A DNA stretch of 64,000 nucleotides, taken from NCBI GenBank assembly GCA_944474755.1, contig OX104115.1, positions 67,308,993-67,372,992 on the forward strand. Direction: 5' to 3'. Origin of the DNA: Limnoperna fortunei (lineage: Eukaryota; Mollusca; Bivalvia; Mytilida; Modiolidae). A model generated the notes under the pieces. It worked only from the letters and a program-made list of their open reading frames with translations, was not told the DNA's origin and ran no database searches. Shown here piece by piece: positions 26,820-37,776 of this stretch. The position numbers and the translations under genes were made by a program. Numbering within the stretch: the first letter of the stretch is position 1; every line of letters begins with the position of its first letter.

Positions 26820-28550
26820 GCTATCTCCATTGCATTTCCTTGTCACTGTCTAAATTCTGTATTAAAATTACCATACATAATTTTTTGTGACAGCATTAGC
26901 CATAACCTGAACAGTCGCTGAAAAGTACATTTTATTAATGAAATTAACAATCAATTGACACAGAAATGAATTTTTAAAGTGTCATTAATTAATTTATTGT
27001 CATGCTGAAGTGTTCATCCATTTCTGCATGCAATCGTTGTACAATTTCTTTAATTAACTGATCATAGACAAAGACTTTTCCTCACTGTTTCTGTGATTTA
27101 ATTGTGAATCTGAAGATTTGGGAAACCACAAAGTCTGATTGAAATACAACCAGATTTGAATACTTTACATTAATCTAAAACCCATTACGGAAATTGCTAA
27201 TTATTTGATTCCAATCAGATAATTATTCTCTTTTTTTTGGTATTTCTTTGAAATCTGTGGTTTTGGCATTTGTCATTTGTTGAGCAGATTCATTGTTGAT
27301 TAAAATGAATTCTGGAGTTCTTTTTTCTCACATCAATGCTAACTGGCTGCAATGCCAAATGTGATGAATCAGACAAGTTTGCCCAAGTGGATTTATTGTC
27401 TTATATTTATTTAGGCTGAGGCATCAGTTGTTTTATAACTGGACAGTGTTACTCATGTATGTTTGTATATCAGTAATTTTTTATTTTTTTAAAATAATTT
27501 TGATCTTTTGTACAATAATAGTTGTGTCCCCTTTTCATTTATATATATGTTTATGATCAAAGAGTTGCTTCCCCTACATATTTTGTTAAAAACTCTGCTA
27601 TGATAGTGATCATTATTTAGTCATATATCCTTCAATTCATTCTAGCTGTTTGTTTGCGCCTTAGCCGACAATTGTATTCAGTTGTTGTATTGTAATCAAT
27701 TACGAAATAACAATATTTTAATCTAAATGAAAAGATTAAACAGGCATTTCCAACGGAAATAAACATATGAAATTTCTCAGTAGAATTAATGATTTTTGCA
27801 ACTGATGAAATTGAGTGCATAAATTTCACATTTATAGGAAATGATTTGTTGCAAATTGACGTAAGGGGATTCTGACATTTTATTATATTAGATTATCTGA
27901 ATATCAGCGGATGTTCTTCTGCAGGGATTTACAATAAATATGTTATTTGGAAACATTACTCCTAATTTCAACTGTCAAGACCCTTTACTGAATTATTCTA
28001 CAATCAAACTTCCAAATTTTCATTTCCTTTCGCAGAGGAAATAAGAGTTTTACGTTAAAAATTATGACACCGTTATTTAGCTATATGGTCAATAATATTA
28101 TAACAAATGACAAATTATGATTACATATTAAATCCATTTTTCATTCGGAGCTGTAATTTAATAGGCAAAAATTGATAGAACTTTAATTCTATATTATATG
28201 TTGATTCTGTTCAATAAATGTCAGTAATGTCATTTGTATGATATTAACAGCTATTCAATAATAAATAATTTATATGGATTTAAACCATATTAAATTCGAA
28301 ATGAAACAATTCTTTTTACTTAGAGGTGCAATATGCAGATCAAACATTGTAAATTCCAAGATACATATGAATAGAAAAAAAGTTAATCACTGCATGAAAT
28401 TAATCTCATTCCTTGCATTGATTTCTGATAATGATAATAAAAATTTTGAATCTAGATTAAAAAACATACAGCTAATAATTTTATCAAAGCAATCTTATAA
28501 CATAACAAGATGGAGTTTATTTGTTCAGTTTTACAATTTACATCCTAGTG

Positions 28551-28960
28551 ACTGGTTTCTTCACAGCATTCCTGCTAATCAGCTACATCCCCAATGACTG
28601 GTTTCTTTCCAACATTCCAGCTTACCAGCTATATCCCCAATGACTGGTTTCTTCTCATCATTCCTGCTAACCAGATACATCCCCAATGACAGGGTTCTTC
28701 CCAGGATTCCAGGAAACCAGCTAAATCCCCAATCACTGGTTTCTTCCCAGCATTCCTGCTAACCAGCTACATCCCCAGTGACGGGTTTCTTTCCAGCATT
28801 CCAGCTTACCAGCTACATCCACAATGACTGGTTTTTTCTCATCATTCCTGCTAACCAGCTTCATCCCCAATGACTGGTTTCTTCCCAGCATTCCAGCTAA
28901 CCAGCTACATCCCCGAAGACTGGCTTTTTCTCAGCATTCAAGCTAACCAGCTACACAGGT
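28551..28960 (+). repeat. 46-bp tandem repeat, about nine units
   Basis: ACTGGTTTCTT..CAGCATTCC..CTAACCAGCTACATCCCCAATG repeats at 28551, 28597, 28643, 28689, 28735 and onward with an exact 46-bp period. Units differ by several substitutions, so the array is older than the 50-bp one. Confidence 0.9.
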
Positions 28961-29135
28961 CATTAGAGCCTTACAGTTGAAATCTGAGTGTACCATGCTT
29001 TTACTGGTATAAAAAATGTGTGTGGCACAAATCAACCCTTCTAAAAAAAGAGTAAGTTCAGCAGATATTAGCCCTTGTAATATTGCTGAAAATGTGCTCA
29101 GAGGTGGCATTAAACCCATGCAATCCAATTATCTT
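28955..29135 (+). repeat. Possible degenerate SINE fragment
   Basis: The tail AGAGGTGGCATTAAACCCAT resembles the SINE tail at about 26238-26262. The head is unrecognisable. It follows directly on the 46-bp array. Confidence 0.3.
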
Positions 29136-31315
29136 TCCTTTTCTATAACCTATTGCCCCTTCCCTTTCCTACATTTAATACAATTATTTATAACACCATA
29201 GAGTGATGTTTCTAAATTAGCAAATTCATATACCATCTTCATCAACGGATGTTGAATTATGACATCATTGTACGATTTATCAGGTATCATCCTTGACAAG
29301 CATTGCACCTAATAACATAGGATTCAACAAAGTTTATTTGGCCAATTTCTTCAATTACAAGACTTGTCAGCCTGTCAAAATCCACGGTTCTTATGGATGA
29401 TTGACAATTTATTTCTTTGGAAATGTAATGCACCTGTAATCTCCTGTGCAATCGCCATGCGATGTCAGAAATATTATTGCAATGCACGAGAAAGGTTAAA
29501 ATAATTCTGTTGATATAAGTCGAGTTAGGAACCACTCACAAAATGTATACATGCAACTAAAACTCGATTAATTTACTTAGATTTGTTGTATTGATTCAAT
29601 GAGGCACTTGGCATAAATCAGAATTTAGGGAATTAAATAAATGTAATTTTATAGCAGTAAAGTATGTTAAAAACTTAAATATAAATTGAGTTAAAAATTA
29701 TTTAATTGAATTTAAATCTAAAGATATGCAGTACTTAAGCTTTTACTAAGTAATTGATTAATACAACATGATCAGCACTTCTCCAAATCCTTGTAATGGT
29801 TTGTAAAACAGTAATAAGTATTTAAAGTTTCTACCTGTGTGACATACCTTTCTTTTAAATATTTTGACATTTCCACTGCAGATTCTTACTCTAGTAGTAA
29901 AAGGTTATGAAATTTTATCATTTATGATGTCAGATTGGAGCCCCACATATCCACTTTAATTTTTTTAATTTAGGTTTGGAATGTTAAAGGCATTTGTTAA
30001 TACTTATTATAAGATGCTATTGCGTGGTTTTTTTTGGTAATTTTGTCATATATTTGTTTTTAGTTATCTGGCAAATTATTACACAATTACATTTTGTTTA
30101 ACCTGCATGTAATTCTTTAAAAAAAAATCAGTATAAAATAATATAAAAAATAGCTGATAATGCATTTACATATTTGACAAATATTGTAAGAAATATATAA
30201 GAAAATGATCAAAGGGGACATTCCTTCTGTCTGCATAATGTTTGAATTCATAAGAATTAGATCAAAAATGGTGTAATTAACTTAGAAGCAATAATAAAGA
30301 TTATTGTCAACGTTGTCTTGGAAAACATGATACGCTTCTTTGAAATAATTAATTTATGAGATACAGTGCTTTTTTACAATATTATCAATACAGGATTAAT
30401 AACTTTGAAATCAGAGAATTCTTAATTTAACTTAAATATCCATGTTTTCTGACAATGGTAGAAAAATCTATCTAGCCTGAAATAAGAGAATTTAGTTTAA
30501 TGTCAAATCCAAATCATTAGATAATACTATAGTAGAAATATTTATATCAAAAATAGAAAACATAAAATTTGATCGGGATAATTTCCTTAAGCATTGGGTG
30601 GATCATTTCCTAAAAAGACAGAAACAGATTTTATTGTTTCCATATCATTATTACATCAAAAAGAATTGATTTGTTTTAGGTAGTCTTTCAATTCTGTGAA
30701 ATTGACAAGGCAGTGAGACTTTTTTATGCTTATTTAAAATATGATTATCTATTAGTTTTGATTTTTGAAATTGAATTAATATGGAAAAAGGAAGTAATTT
30801 TGAGAAGGGGAATGGAAATTGAGGGATTTAATTAGTTTTAAATATGTAAACATTGCATTGGCAATCTTTGGAAAACAAAGTTTGTATACAAGTTTATTGC
30901 AGTTACTAAATCCATGAAATAGAGATGTCGGTTAAGCTTGAAAGATTATATATCAATTAGAAAAGTTATTAAATAAAAAAAGTGACTTAAGTATTTCTTC
31001 AAGTTAAACATGACATGTCAAAATTATCTAAATGTTTATTTCATTTCATGCATCTTAATTAAAAGTTTTTGCACTTGATTGCCACGGTTACCAGGGACAG
31101 AACAGCATGAAACCGTAAAAATAACACTTATCGCATGCTGCAGCAATGAAAATAAAGAAATAGAAAATATGTTGAAATCCACTTTTTTAATGAATTATTG
31201 TTTTTTTGTAACGTCATTTTTGAAAAGAGAAAATAAATTGCTTTCTAAAGCACAGCTATTTCACTTGGACCATATCAATAAAATGCAGAAATAATAGATA
31301 AATCTAAGGGATCAG

Positions 31316-31324
31316 CCCCTGCGA
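31316..31324 (+). repeat. Left terminal inverted repeat of the transposon
   Basis: CCCCTGCGA, the exact reverse complement of the right end. Both ends then continue with A/G-rich bases and reach an AATGTTCAAGAAC word within about 30 bp, so similarity extends inward with a small offset. Confidence 0.75.
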
Positions 31325-31680
31325 GAAGTTCAAGAAATGTTCAAGAACTATTCTAGAACCTGTTCTAGAACAGTTCATGAACGTTAAATGGCCCAATCAA
31401 GAACTAAAAAGTTCAAGAACAGTTCTTGAATTTCTAGAACCTAGTTCTTGAACATAACTTCTTGAACTAAATGTTCAAGAACTAGGTTCTAGAATTTCAA
31501 GAACTAGGTTCTAGAATTTCAAGAACTAGGTTCTAGAATTTCAAGAACTGTTCTTGAACTTTTTTGGTTCTTGTTCGGACCCTTTAACATTCATGAACAG
31601 GTTCTAGAATAGTTCTTGAACAGTTCTTCAAATGTTCTAGAACAATTCTTCAAATGTTCAAGAAGTTCTTGAAAACTTCT
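31325..31680. repeat. Left subterminal TTCWWGAA palindrome array
   Basis: About two dozen copies of GTTCAAGAAC, GTTCTAGAAC, GTTCTTGAAC or GTTCATGAAC in roughly 355 bp. The two central bases are nearly always A or T. Three exact 22-bp tandem units start at 31477, 31499 and 31521. Arrays like this are the protein-binding region in CACTA elements. TTCnnGAA is also the core of heat-shock elements, but the spacing between units here is irregular. Confidence 0.88.
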
Positions 31681-32119
31681 ATAGAAATTGAGAGTACTCA
31701 ATAAGTTTAAAATGCAAAGGTTATACATTAAGATAGTCAAAAACGAACAAACACAGAGAATAGCCCACTCGTAATGAATCAATGTACAAAGTAACAGTTT
31801 AAAAGTAAGACCCCTGTGACTGGAGTAATGTGAATACAATGAATTAGTTGTGATAATATGTGAGAAAAATTCACTTAATTCCCCAAACAGTAAGTAGATG
31901 TTAAAAAGGCCCGAAATTTAATCCCACCATATGAGACTAACAACTTTTGCTGCATACAATATTTCAGAACCCTACAATAATAGTCTCTGAGAAAGCTTTG
32001 ACGGAAATTTTGATCATTCGACGGACCGGCTAGTCAAAACATGTTGTTGCTTGGTGTAAATATGACACAAAATACCAATGAATGCTAATTTATTTTTGAA
32101 ATGTCAAATAGACATAATT
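31681..32119. other. Transposon left flank, 3' end of the BEN gene
   Basis: About 440 bp between the left array and the stop codon of the minus-strand gene. It contains the likely polyadenylation signal of that gene. I see nothing else. Confidence 0.6.
32089..32094 (-). promoter_or_regulatory. Candidate polyadenylation signal (AATAAA) of the BEN gene
   Basis: TTTATT on the + strand reads AATAAA on the - strand, 26 bp after the stop codon at 32120-32122. It is a canonical hexamer at a suitable position, although AT-rich sequence makes chance matches common. Confidence 0.5.
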
Positions 32120-32663
32120 CTATTGGCATTTTTTAAGATTTCTTCGAAGAATTTTTTGAATGTTTTCAAATTTCTTTATAATTTCATTGGTTTCAAAAGC
32201 GGTATGTTTGCAAACCACCATCTTCAATAATTCAAATTTTTCACTATTTAAAGCTGGTTTCACATTATCACCCGATTTTGCAGTTTTTTTCCCTGTTCTA
32301 CTACAATGAATTAACTCCTCATTTGTAAATAGTTTTGAACAAACGCATTTGAGTTTATTATTGTCACCATTCACATTTTTTATGCTTTGTTCCAACTCCT
32401 CAATAGTACATGTAATATCACGTGTATCTGTTTTTACACTCTGACTCTGTTCAGTTTCTACTTTCTCTTCTGTTTTGGTTTTTTCACTTAGCTCTGCAGT
32501 TTCAGTTACATGTATCTTCTTATTTTTCTCTGATATTGGTTTACTCTTTATCTTTTCTAATGGTTCACTCTTTATCTTCTCTAAAACAGCAATGCGTTCT
32601 TCCAACTTCTTATATTTTTTTTTTAATTTGGTTGTCTCTTCCTCAAGCCTGAGCAGTCTTTTT
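32120..32663 (-). CDS. BEN gene, exon 5 (coiled coil and BEN-like domain)
   Basis: Terminal exon, 544 nt. The acceptor is TTTCTTTGTAG|AAAAAG on the minus strand. It encodes residues 298-478: a Lys/Glu/Leu heptad-like helix, an acidic/Lys spacer with repeated EKIKS, then Cys-Val-Cys and the BEN-like block. The frame fits only when the 85-nt exon at 33532-33448 is included, which supports that exon. Confidence 0.8.
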
Positions 32664-35600
32664 CTACAAAGAAAATCATTTAGCAATAAACAAACTGTTT
32701 GATATCAGATACGTTATGACACATAGCAAAAAAAACAATCAGACTGGATAGCAGGTGTGAGCTACAGTGACACTTTTGTAGAGCTAAATGAGCTGAACAT
32801 TTAAGCAAGCAACAACTTTTCTCTACCTGCAAAATTCTAAACCCTATTTTTGACCTATAAGGGGTCATCTGACAACTTTGACCCAATGGAGACTTTTGCA
32901 TGCTGGAGAAGGCAGGTTGCCTCAGTTTTCCTCAATCTATTATACTTTTTGAACTATAATCTGACCCCCTCGTCTATTTTAAGCAATGGCGGCCATGTAT
33001 TTCGACGGAACAAAATTCGAAACACAAGTTTGGTGCAGACACCGTAAGGAACAACCATACCAAGTTTCAGAGGAAGTTTTTGAAAAGTTGTTTATAGACG
33101 ACTATTGACGCAAAGTGATGGCAATTAGCTCACATGTGAGCTAAAAATACATTTTCCAATAGCATGTCTTTCTATATGTGGATTGTGTCTTTCTGGTACA
33201 TATTCCATAATCTTTCGTTTTAATATTGATGGCAATGATATTGACAGGATGTTCTTCATATTCAATCTGTTTAACTTATAGCTTCACGTTTATTTACATT
33301 TATGTATATATTGACCTCACTTGGATACTCGAGTCTGGTTTTAATGATTGGTTTCAGTGGAGAAGATTGCTTTTAAATTTCATGTTTTATTTTTATTTTT
33401 AAAGTAGTCTACATTCTGAAATATTAAATGTTTATTTGTATGCTTACTGTGTTGATTCATCTGTAGATGAGACAGGACTACATGGATTACTGACTGACCT
33501 GCCAAGGTACATCTGGTGCTGAAGAAACTTTCCTGGAAGCATAACAAATTACTCTTTTACAACAATATATTTACAAGTCGACAAAAGACTAGTACAAACT
33601 CAGATAAAACATTGGCCTCACCGTCTGTGAAATAAAATCAAAGAAACAAGAGGCACCAATAGGGCATTCCAAAGTCATAAGTCAAATATACACGATATAA
33701 CAAAGACAAAACCGATAAACACAAAACGAAACAAGCACAAACAGAAAATACTAATAAAAATATCAAAATACAAAAATGCCTTTCACAGTATGCTAAGCAT
33801 ACCCCCACCAATAACAAAACAGGAAGTAGAAGACCGACTGACCTGGAAAGGGGAGGCACAGGACAAATCATCATGCTGAAGCTGTCTACCAAATTTGAAA
33901 TCAATCCCTTTAGTAGAAGCTGCAAAATTTGTTACGAAAAATTTCCAATTGTTGACCCTTAATAAAGTCGAAGTCGACTTGGAAAGGGGAAGCACAGTAC
34001 AACTCATTATGCTGAAGCTAAATTTGAAATCAATCCCAGCTGAGAAATTGTACCAGACGGACAAGGTGATTGCAATATAGCCCCCTCTCTCTTACGAGTG
34101 GGGGTATAATCATATCAAATACAAACATCTTATCCTTTGATGATCCACATAAACAATATGACATTCACATCGTTGCTGCAGATTTATTAGGACACAGTCT
34201 AGGACTTCCGAAATATTATGAAGTGGTCTTTTCTTGTTTTCTTAAAAAAGTGCTAAGGTCCACCAGAACCAGACAAATTTTCTGACTTGGCCCAATATTA
34301 TAAAAATAAACATAACATACCAAATTTACTTTTATCAGGGGTCCATTGTCTCTTCTCTGGTGAAGTGTCTTCTGAAAGTATAATTGTAAATACTTAATAA
34401 TATAGTCCATATAATACAAGAATGCAGATCATGTACAGTATAAACCACTTCCGTACACTACACATTATGTCTTTGGTGTTTGGTTGGGGAATTAATTGCT
34501 TGTACCATGGTAATATCAAGATGGCACCAGTTGAAGCAAAATAAAGAATAAGCACTGTGAAACTGGATAGTTTTATGACTTTAATGGTGGAACATGTTTG
34601 CGATGTTTTTTTAAATGTTTTTGTTATGCATTTTTCTTTTAAGAAAATAATATTTGCACAGAAATACTTTCCGATTTTGCTAGTGTTCCTGTTATATCGC
34701 AAAATTAGCGAAAATAAACCCTCGTGAAATTTATCCCTATGCGCTGAGTATGCCAAACATAAAAAACAAGGGGTTGCACTGTCGTGCTAAGCATACCCCC
34801 ACCTTAACCAATTACAAAACAGGAAGTAGATGACCGACTGACCTGAAAAGGAGAAACACAGGACAACTCATCATGCTGAAGCTGTCTACCAAATTTGAAA
34901 TCATTCCCCTTAGTAGAAGCTGATAAGGCCAAAACAAAATATATGTTTGTTTCCTGCTTCCTACTCTTGAAAATTAGGGTAGGTAGGTAGGAAATTTTTT
35001 TACAAAATTATTTTACATTGAGTCAATGGGGAAGCAATCTGTGCTTGTTCCAAAATGCCAATAAAAACTTTAGGGTAGGGCAAAAAAATAGGGTGGGTAG
35101 GTAGGGAAGCAGGAAACAGATATATATTTTTTTGGCCTAAATCTGTTACGAAAAATTTCCCATTGTTGGCCCTTAATAAAGTCTATGTCGACTCGAAAAA
35201 CAGGAAGTAGTCTGCCGACTGACCTGGAAAGAGCAGGCACGGTACAACTCGTCATGCTGAAGCTGTGTACATAATTTGAAATCAATCCCTTAAGTAGAAG
35301 CTGAGAAATTGTACCGGATGGACAGACAGACAAGGTAATTGCAATATAGCCCCCTCTCTTACGAGTGGGGGTATAATATGTTTGTTAGCCGTTTCCTGAC
35401 CCAGGGGTTCAAGTGTTGGGTCAGTAGATAGGAAAATTAATAATTTTTATTATTTAAAAATAAATTTTAAAGAACCAAAAAAAAATCTATACATTTTAAC
35501 GATTCTTGTAAACAAACTTTTCAGTCAGGCCATTTAAAACGGGTCGGTCAGCAAACGGCAAGCTAACAATATTTTAATTTTGGCCCTATTCCATTTACAT

Positions 35601-37776
35601 AAATACCTGAACTGCTGTCATGGCTCCTCTGTCTCTTCTTAGGCGTCCTCTCACTCTTCTTTGGTGACTTCTCAGGGGATCTTACTCTCTTCTTTGGTGA
35701 CTTTTCTGGGGACCTTAGTATCTTTTTTGGAGACTTCAGTATCTTTTTTGGTGACTTCAGTGTCTTTTTTGGTGACTTCAGTATCTTTTTTGGCGACTTC
35801 AGTTTATTACTTGATGACTTCTCTATGGACCTCGATCTCTTTTGTGACTTCTCTGGAGACCTTGATCTCTTTAGTGACTTCTCTGGGGACCTTGATCTCT
35901 TTGGGGACTTCTCTGGGGACCTTGATCTCTTTGGTGACTTCTCTGGGGACCTTGATCTCTTTGGTGACTTCTCTGGGGACCTTGATCTCTTTGGTGACTT
36001 CTCTGGGGACCTTGATCTCTTTGGTGACTTCTCTGGGGACCTTGATCTCTTTGGGGACTTCTCTGGGGACCTCGGTCTCTTCTTTGGTGACTTCTCTGGT
36101 GACCTATGTCTCTTCATAGGTGACTTCTCTGGGGGCTTATTGGGTGATGTATTTGGCATGTTCTCTGAAAGAATACATGTCATTTCATGTGAAAAACTGT
36201 ATATCTAACCTACCACGAACTTGCAGTTTATTTAAAACTCCATAGGCATATCAAAATTAGTTAAAGAAAGATCTGACTGAATTTGGCTGAACATATACAT
36301 ACATGTATCTGAACTTCTAATGCAAGTTCGTGTTAAAACCTTTTTGATTGGATAATGACTGCAGTAAAATGTAGGATTTACCTGCCGTAACTAAGGACAG
36401 TGGCCATATTGGAAATTCCATTACATTTCAATACTATTATTTCGAAAAAGAAGCAATTTATAAAAACGATCTGGATTCAAAACATCTTTTTATGTAAATT
36501 TATTTTGATTTGAAGCGTACAGTTTTTCTAAAAATGTGGAAAATTGCAGTTTAAGTTTTGCTGTCTTTTTTACCTTTTCACAGACTTTTTTGTTTTCACC
36601 GTTCCTTGTAAAAATTTTAACATTTAACATACGCATCCGTTTTGGCAACGTATCGTGATCCGGATGGGATTGTGAGCAAGTGGAATCGTGTCACCCCTAA
36701 TATACAATGTACATGCATGTATGCCCAAACCCTAGTAGGCAGGCAGAGTTCGAAATAACAGCCTGCCCGCCAGCCAGAGACTGGTAACGTTTGGGCAGGG
36801 CTGGCAAAAATTCATGAAAATTTGACTGGCTACATGTATATAGCAAAAGCAGGTAGAATTTCAATTCAGGGCTGGTAACTTTTTCAGCAAATTTCCTACC
36901 CTGAGGCAGGGCATAAAATTAGTTAATGCATAAACTTACCTCTATATAGACTGTCTGTGGTATCTTCAAGTAATGAAGTAATATTCTGGTCTAGCCACTG
37001 TTGCATCATTTTTTTTTCTGAAAAAATTATCTTGAATGTAAATGATGTACATGTATAATATAATACAGGACTGTGAGCATTTAACCTTTGGTCATGTTGA
37101 AGACTGCTGGTGGTCTTCCATTGTGGATTTTAAAAATTTACCGACAGGTACATTTTGTAATGTGTAAGAGTACTTTTATTCCAGTGTGTAAAAAATTATT
37201 TGCAAACAAGGAAATGTGTCAAAATGACACTGATGCCCCGCTGGCAAATAAAATAAAACTGTTATTTTTCCCCCATTCCCTTCAAATTAAATAGTCCGTC
37301 CCTTAGTCTTATTTGGACAATCATGATCAGTGAATCACATAAAAAGTCATTGGAAATTCAACCTGAACTGGAGAGAAGAAATCGTTGGCTTTAAAATGAG
37401 TTATAGCAGAAAATTAGCAAAATAATCGGCAATATAACGAGAACTGTTTTTGAGGAAAAAGTGGCGAGATCTACTCTGTCCTTGTCCAGTATCGATTTGG
37501 GGAGGGGACTTTTAGAGGCAGGTGAGCTATTTATTTTACCCCGGTAAGATTTGTTCTCCAAAATTTTAGAAGAAATAGCCTCGATACTTCAAAAAACATT
37601 TTACCTCCTATCCTCAGGATCCGGAACTTCCATAGTCCAGGATAGCCACTATACCGTGCAATACCCTCCGTTCCGACTTTATAATTGGCATCTTTTGGTT
37701 CGACCACCCATTTGAGGTTGTGAACGGACAACCTGTTTCCATCGTTCGTCCACCTCATTACTGCAAATTCTGCCAT
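32120..37776 (-). CDS. Transposon-encoded BEN-domain protein, 478 aa, 5 exons
   Basis: Minus-strand gene assembled from exons 37776-37605, 37017-36940, 36164-35607, 33532-33448 and 32663-32120. Every border is GT/AG, phases agree at all four joins, and the total of 1437 nt is exactly 479 codons with stop. Residues 1-83 are a conserved-looking N-terminal region (RYSGYPGLWKFRIL, then QQWLDQNITSLLEDTTDSLY). Residues 84-269 are SPEKSPKRSR-type basic repeats. A short Ser/Pro linker is followed by a coiled coil at about 299-335 and a BEN-like domain at about 405-472 (LFTNEELIHCS..GK, KPALNSEKFELLKMVV, ending in basic residues). BEN domains bind DNA, often palindromes, and act in chromatin. I infer an accessory DNA-binding factor for this element. 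The start ATG is in the divergent promoter region. The BEN call is by pattern only, without a profile search. Confidence 0.8.
33448..33532 (-). CDS. BEN gene, exon 4 (small linker exon)
   Basis: An 85-nt exon, too short to stand out as a long open frame. The acceptor is ATGCTTCCAG|GAAAG and the donor CACA|GTAAGC. It reads GKFLQHQMYLGRSVSNPCSP then VSSTDEST and restores the reading frame between exons 3 and 5. Predicted from splice sites and phase. Confidence 0.7.
33650..33765. repeat. Dispersed A-rich repeat, copy 1
   Basis: The stretch from AACAAGAGGCACCAATAGGG to the end of ACCGATAAACACAAAACGAA recurs with few changes at 44045-44135, also inside the transposon, and more weakly near 41330-41420. 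It is a short interspersed repeat of unknown class. Confidence 0.55.
33799..34107. mobile_element. ATACCCCCAC-ended element, copy 1 (nested)
   Basis: Starts ATACCCCCAC and ends GTGGGGGTAT, a perfect 10-bp terminal inverted repeat, about 309 bp apart. It lies inside BEN-gene intron 3. The internal sequence (AACAGGAAGTAGAAGACCGA, later ATCATGCTGAAGCTGTCTAC) is shared with copy 2. It has no coding capacity, so it behaves as a MITE-like repeat. Confidence 0.65.
34793..35374. mobile_element. ATACCCCCAC-ended element, copy 2 (nested, itself interrupted)
   Basis: Same inverted termini and internal blocks as copy 1, but 582 bp long because of an insertion at 34926-35138. It lies inside the same intron of the BEN gene. 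Confidence 0.65.
34926..35138. mobile_element. Palindromic insertion inside ATACCCCCAC copy 2
   Basis: Begins AGGCCAAAAC and ends TTTTTTGGCCT. The inverted similarity runs inward over about 35 bp (TTTCCTGCTTCC against GGAAGCAGGAAA). The uninterrupted copy 1 reads straight through this point, which marks this as a later insertion. Target duplication is unclear (TA or TAA). Confidence 0.6.
35607..36164 (-). CDS. BEN gene, exon 3 (SPEKSPKRSR repeat exon)
   Basis: A 558-nt exon coding residues 84-269. The acceptor is TTCTTTCAG|AGAAC and the donor TCAG|GTATTT. It encodes tandem copies of SPEKSPKRSR from a near-perfect 30-bp DNA repeat (about nine units, 35820-36090), flanked by older KSPKKIL repeats of 21-24 bp. 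The product is extremely basic with many Ser-Pro sites, like RS or histone-tail-like segments, so nuclear or chromatin association regulated by phosphorylation is plausible (inference). Confidence 0.78.
36940..37017 (-). CDS. BEN gene, exon 2
   Basis: A 78-nt exon. The acceptor is TTTTTTCAG|AAAAAA and the donor AGAG|GTAAGT on the minus strand. It reads KKMMQQWLDQNITSLLEDTT then DSLYR without stops and keeps phase 1 on both sides. Confidence 0.75.
37605..37776 (-). CDS. BEN gene, exon 1
   Basis: First coding exon, 172 nt, starting MAEFAVMRWTNDGNRLSVHN and containing ARYSGYPGLWKFRILRIG. The donor is GGAG|GTAAAA. The A at -3 and G at +4 around the ATG suit initiation. The aromatic/Gly-rich block looks like a compact folded module, but I do not recognise it with certainty. 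Confidence 0.75.

Noticed and set aside
31316..31680. CRISPR-like array of short palindromes
   Set aside because: Eukaryotic context, no regular spacers, and a matching mirror array at the other end of a transposon.
32680..32901. Extension of the BEN terminal exon to the right
   Set aside because: The acceptor at 32664-32666 with the 85-nt exon gives exact phase. The alternative CAG near 32687 has a poor pyrimidine tract, though it cannot be fully excluded.
35661..36208. Long + strand frames rich in FSGDLDLFGD or TSLGTLISLV
   Set aside because: They are antisense shadows of the 30-bp coding minisatellite in the BEN gene; the minus strand has matching splice sites and a complete gene.
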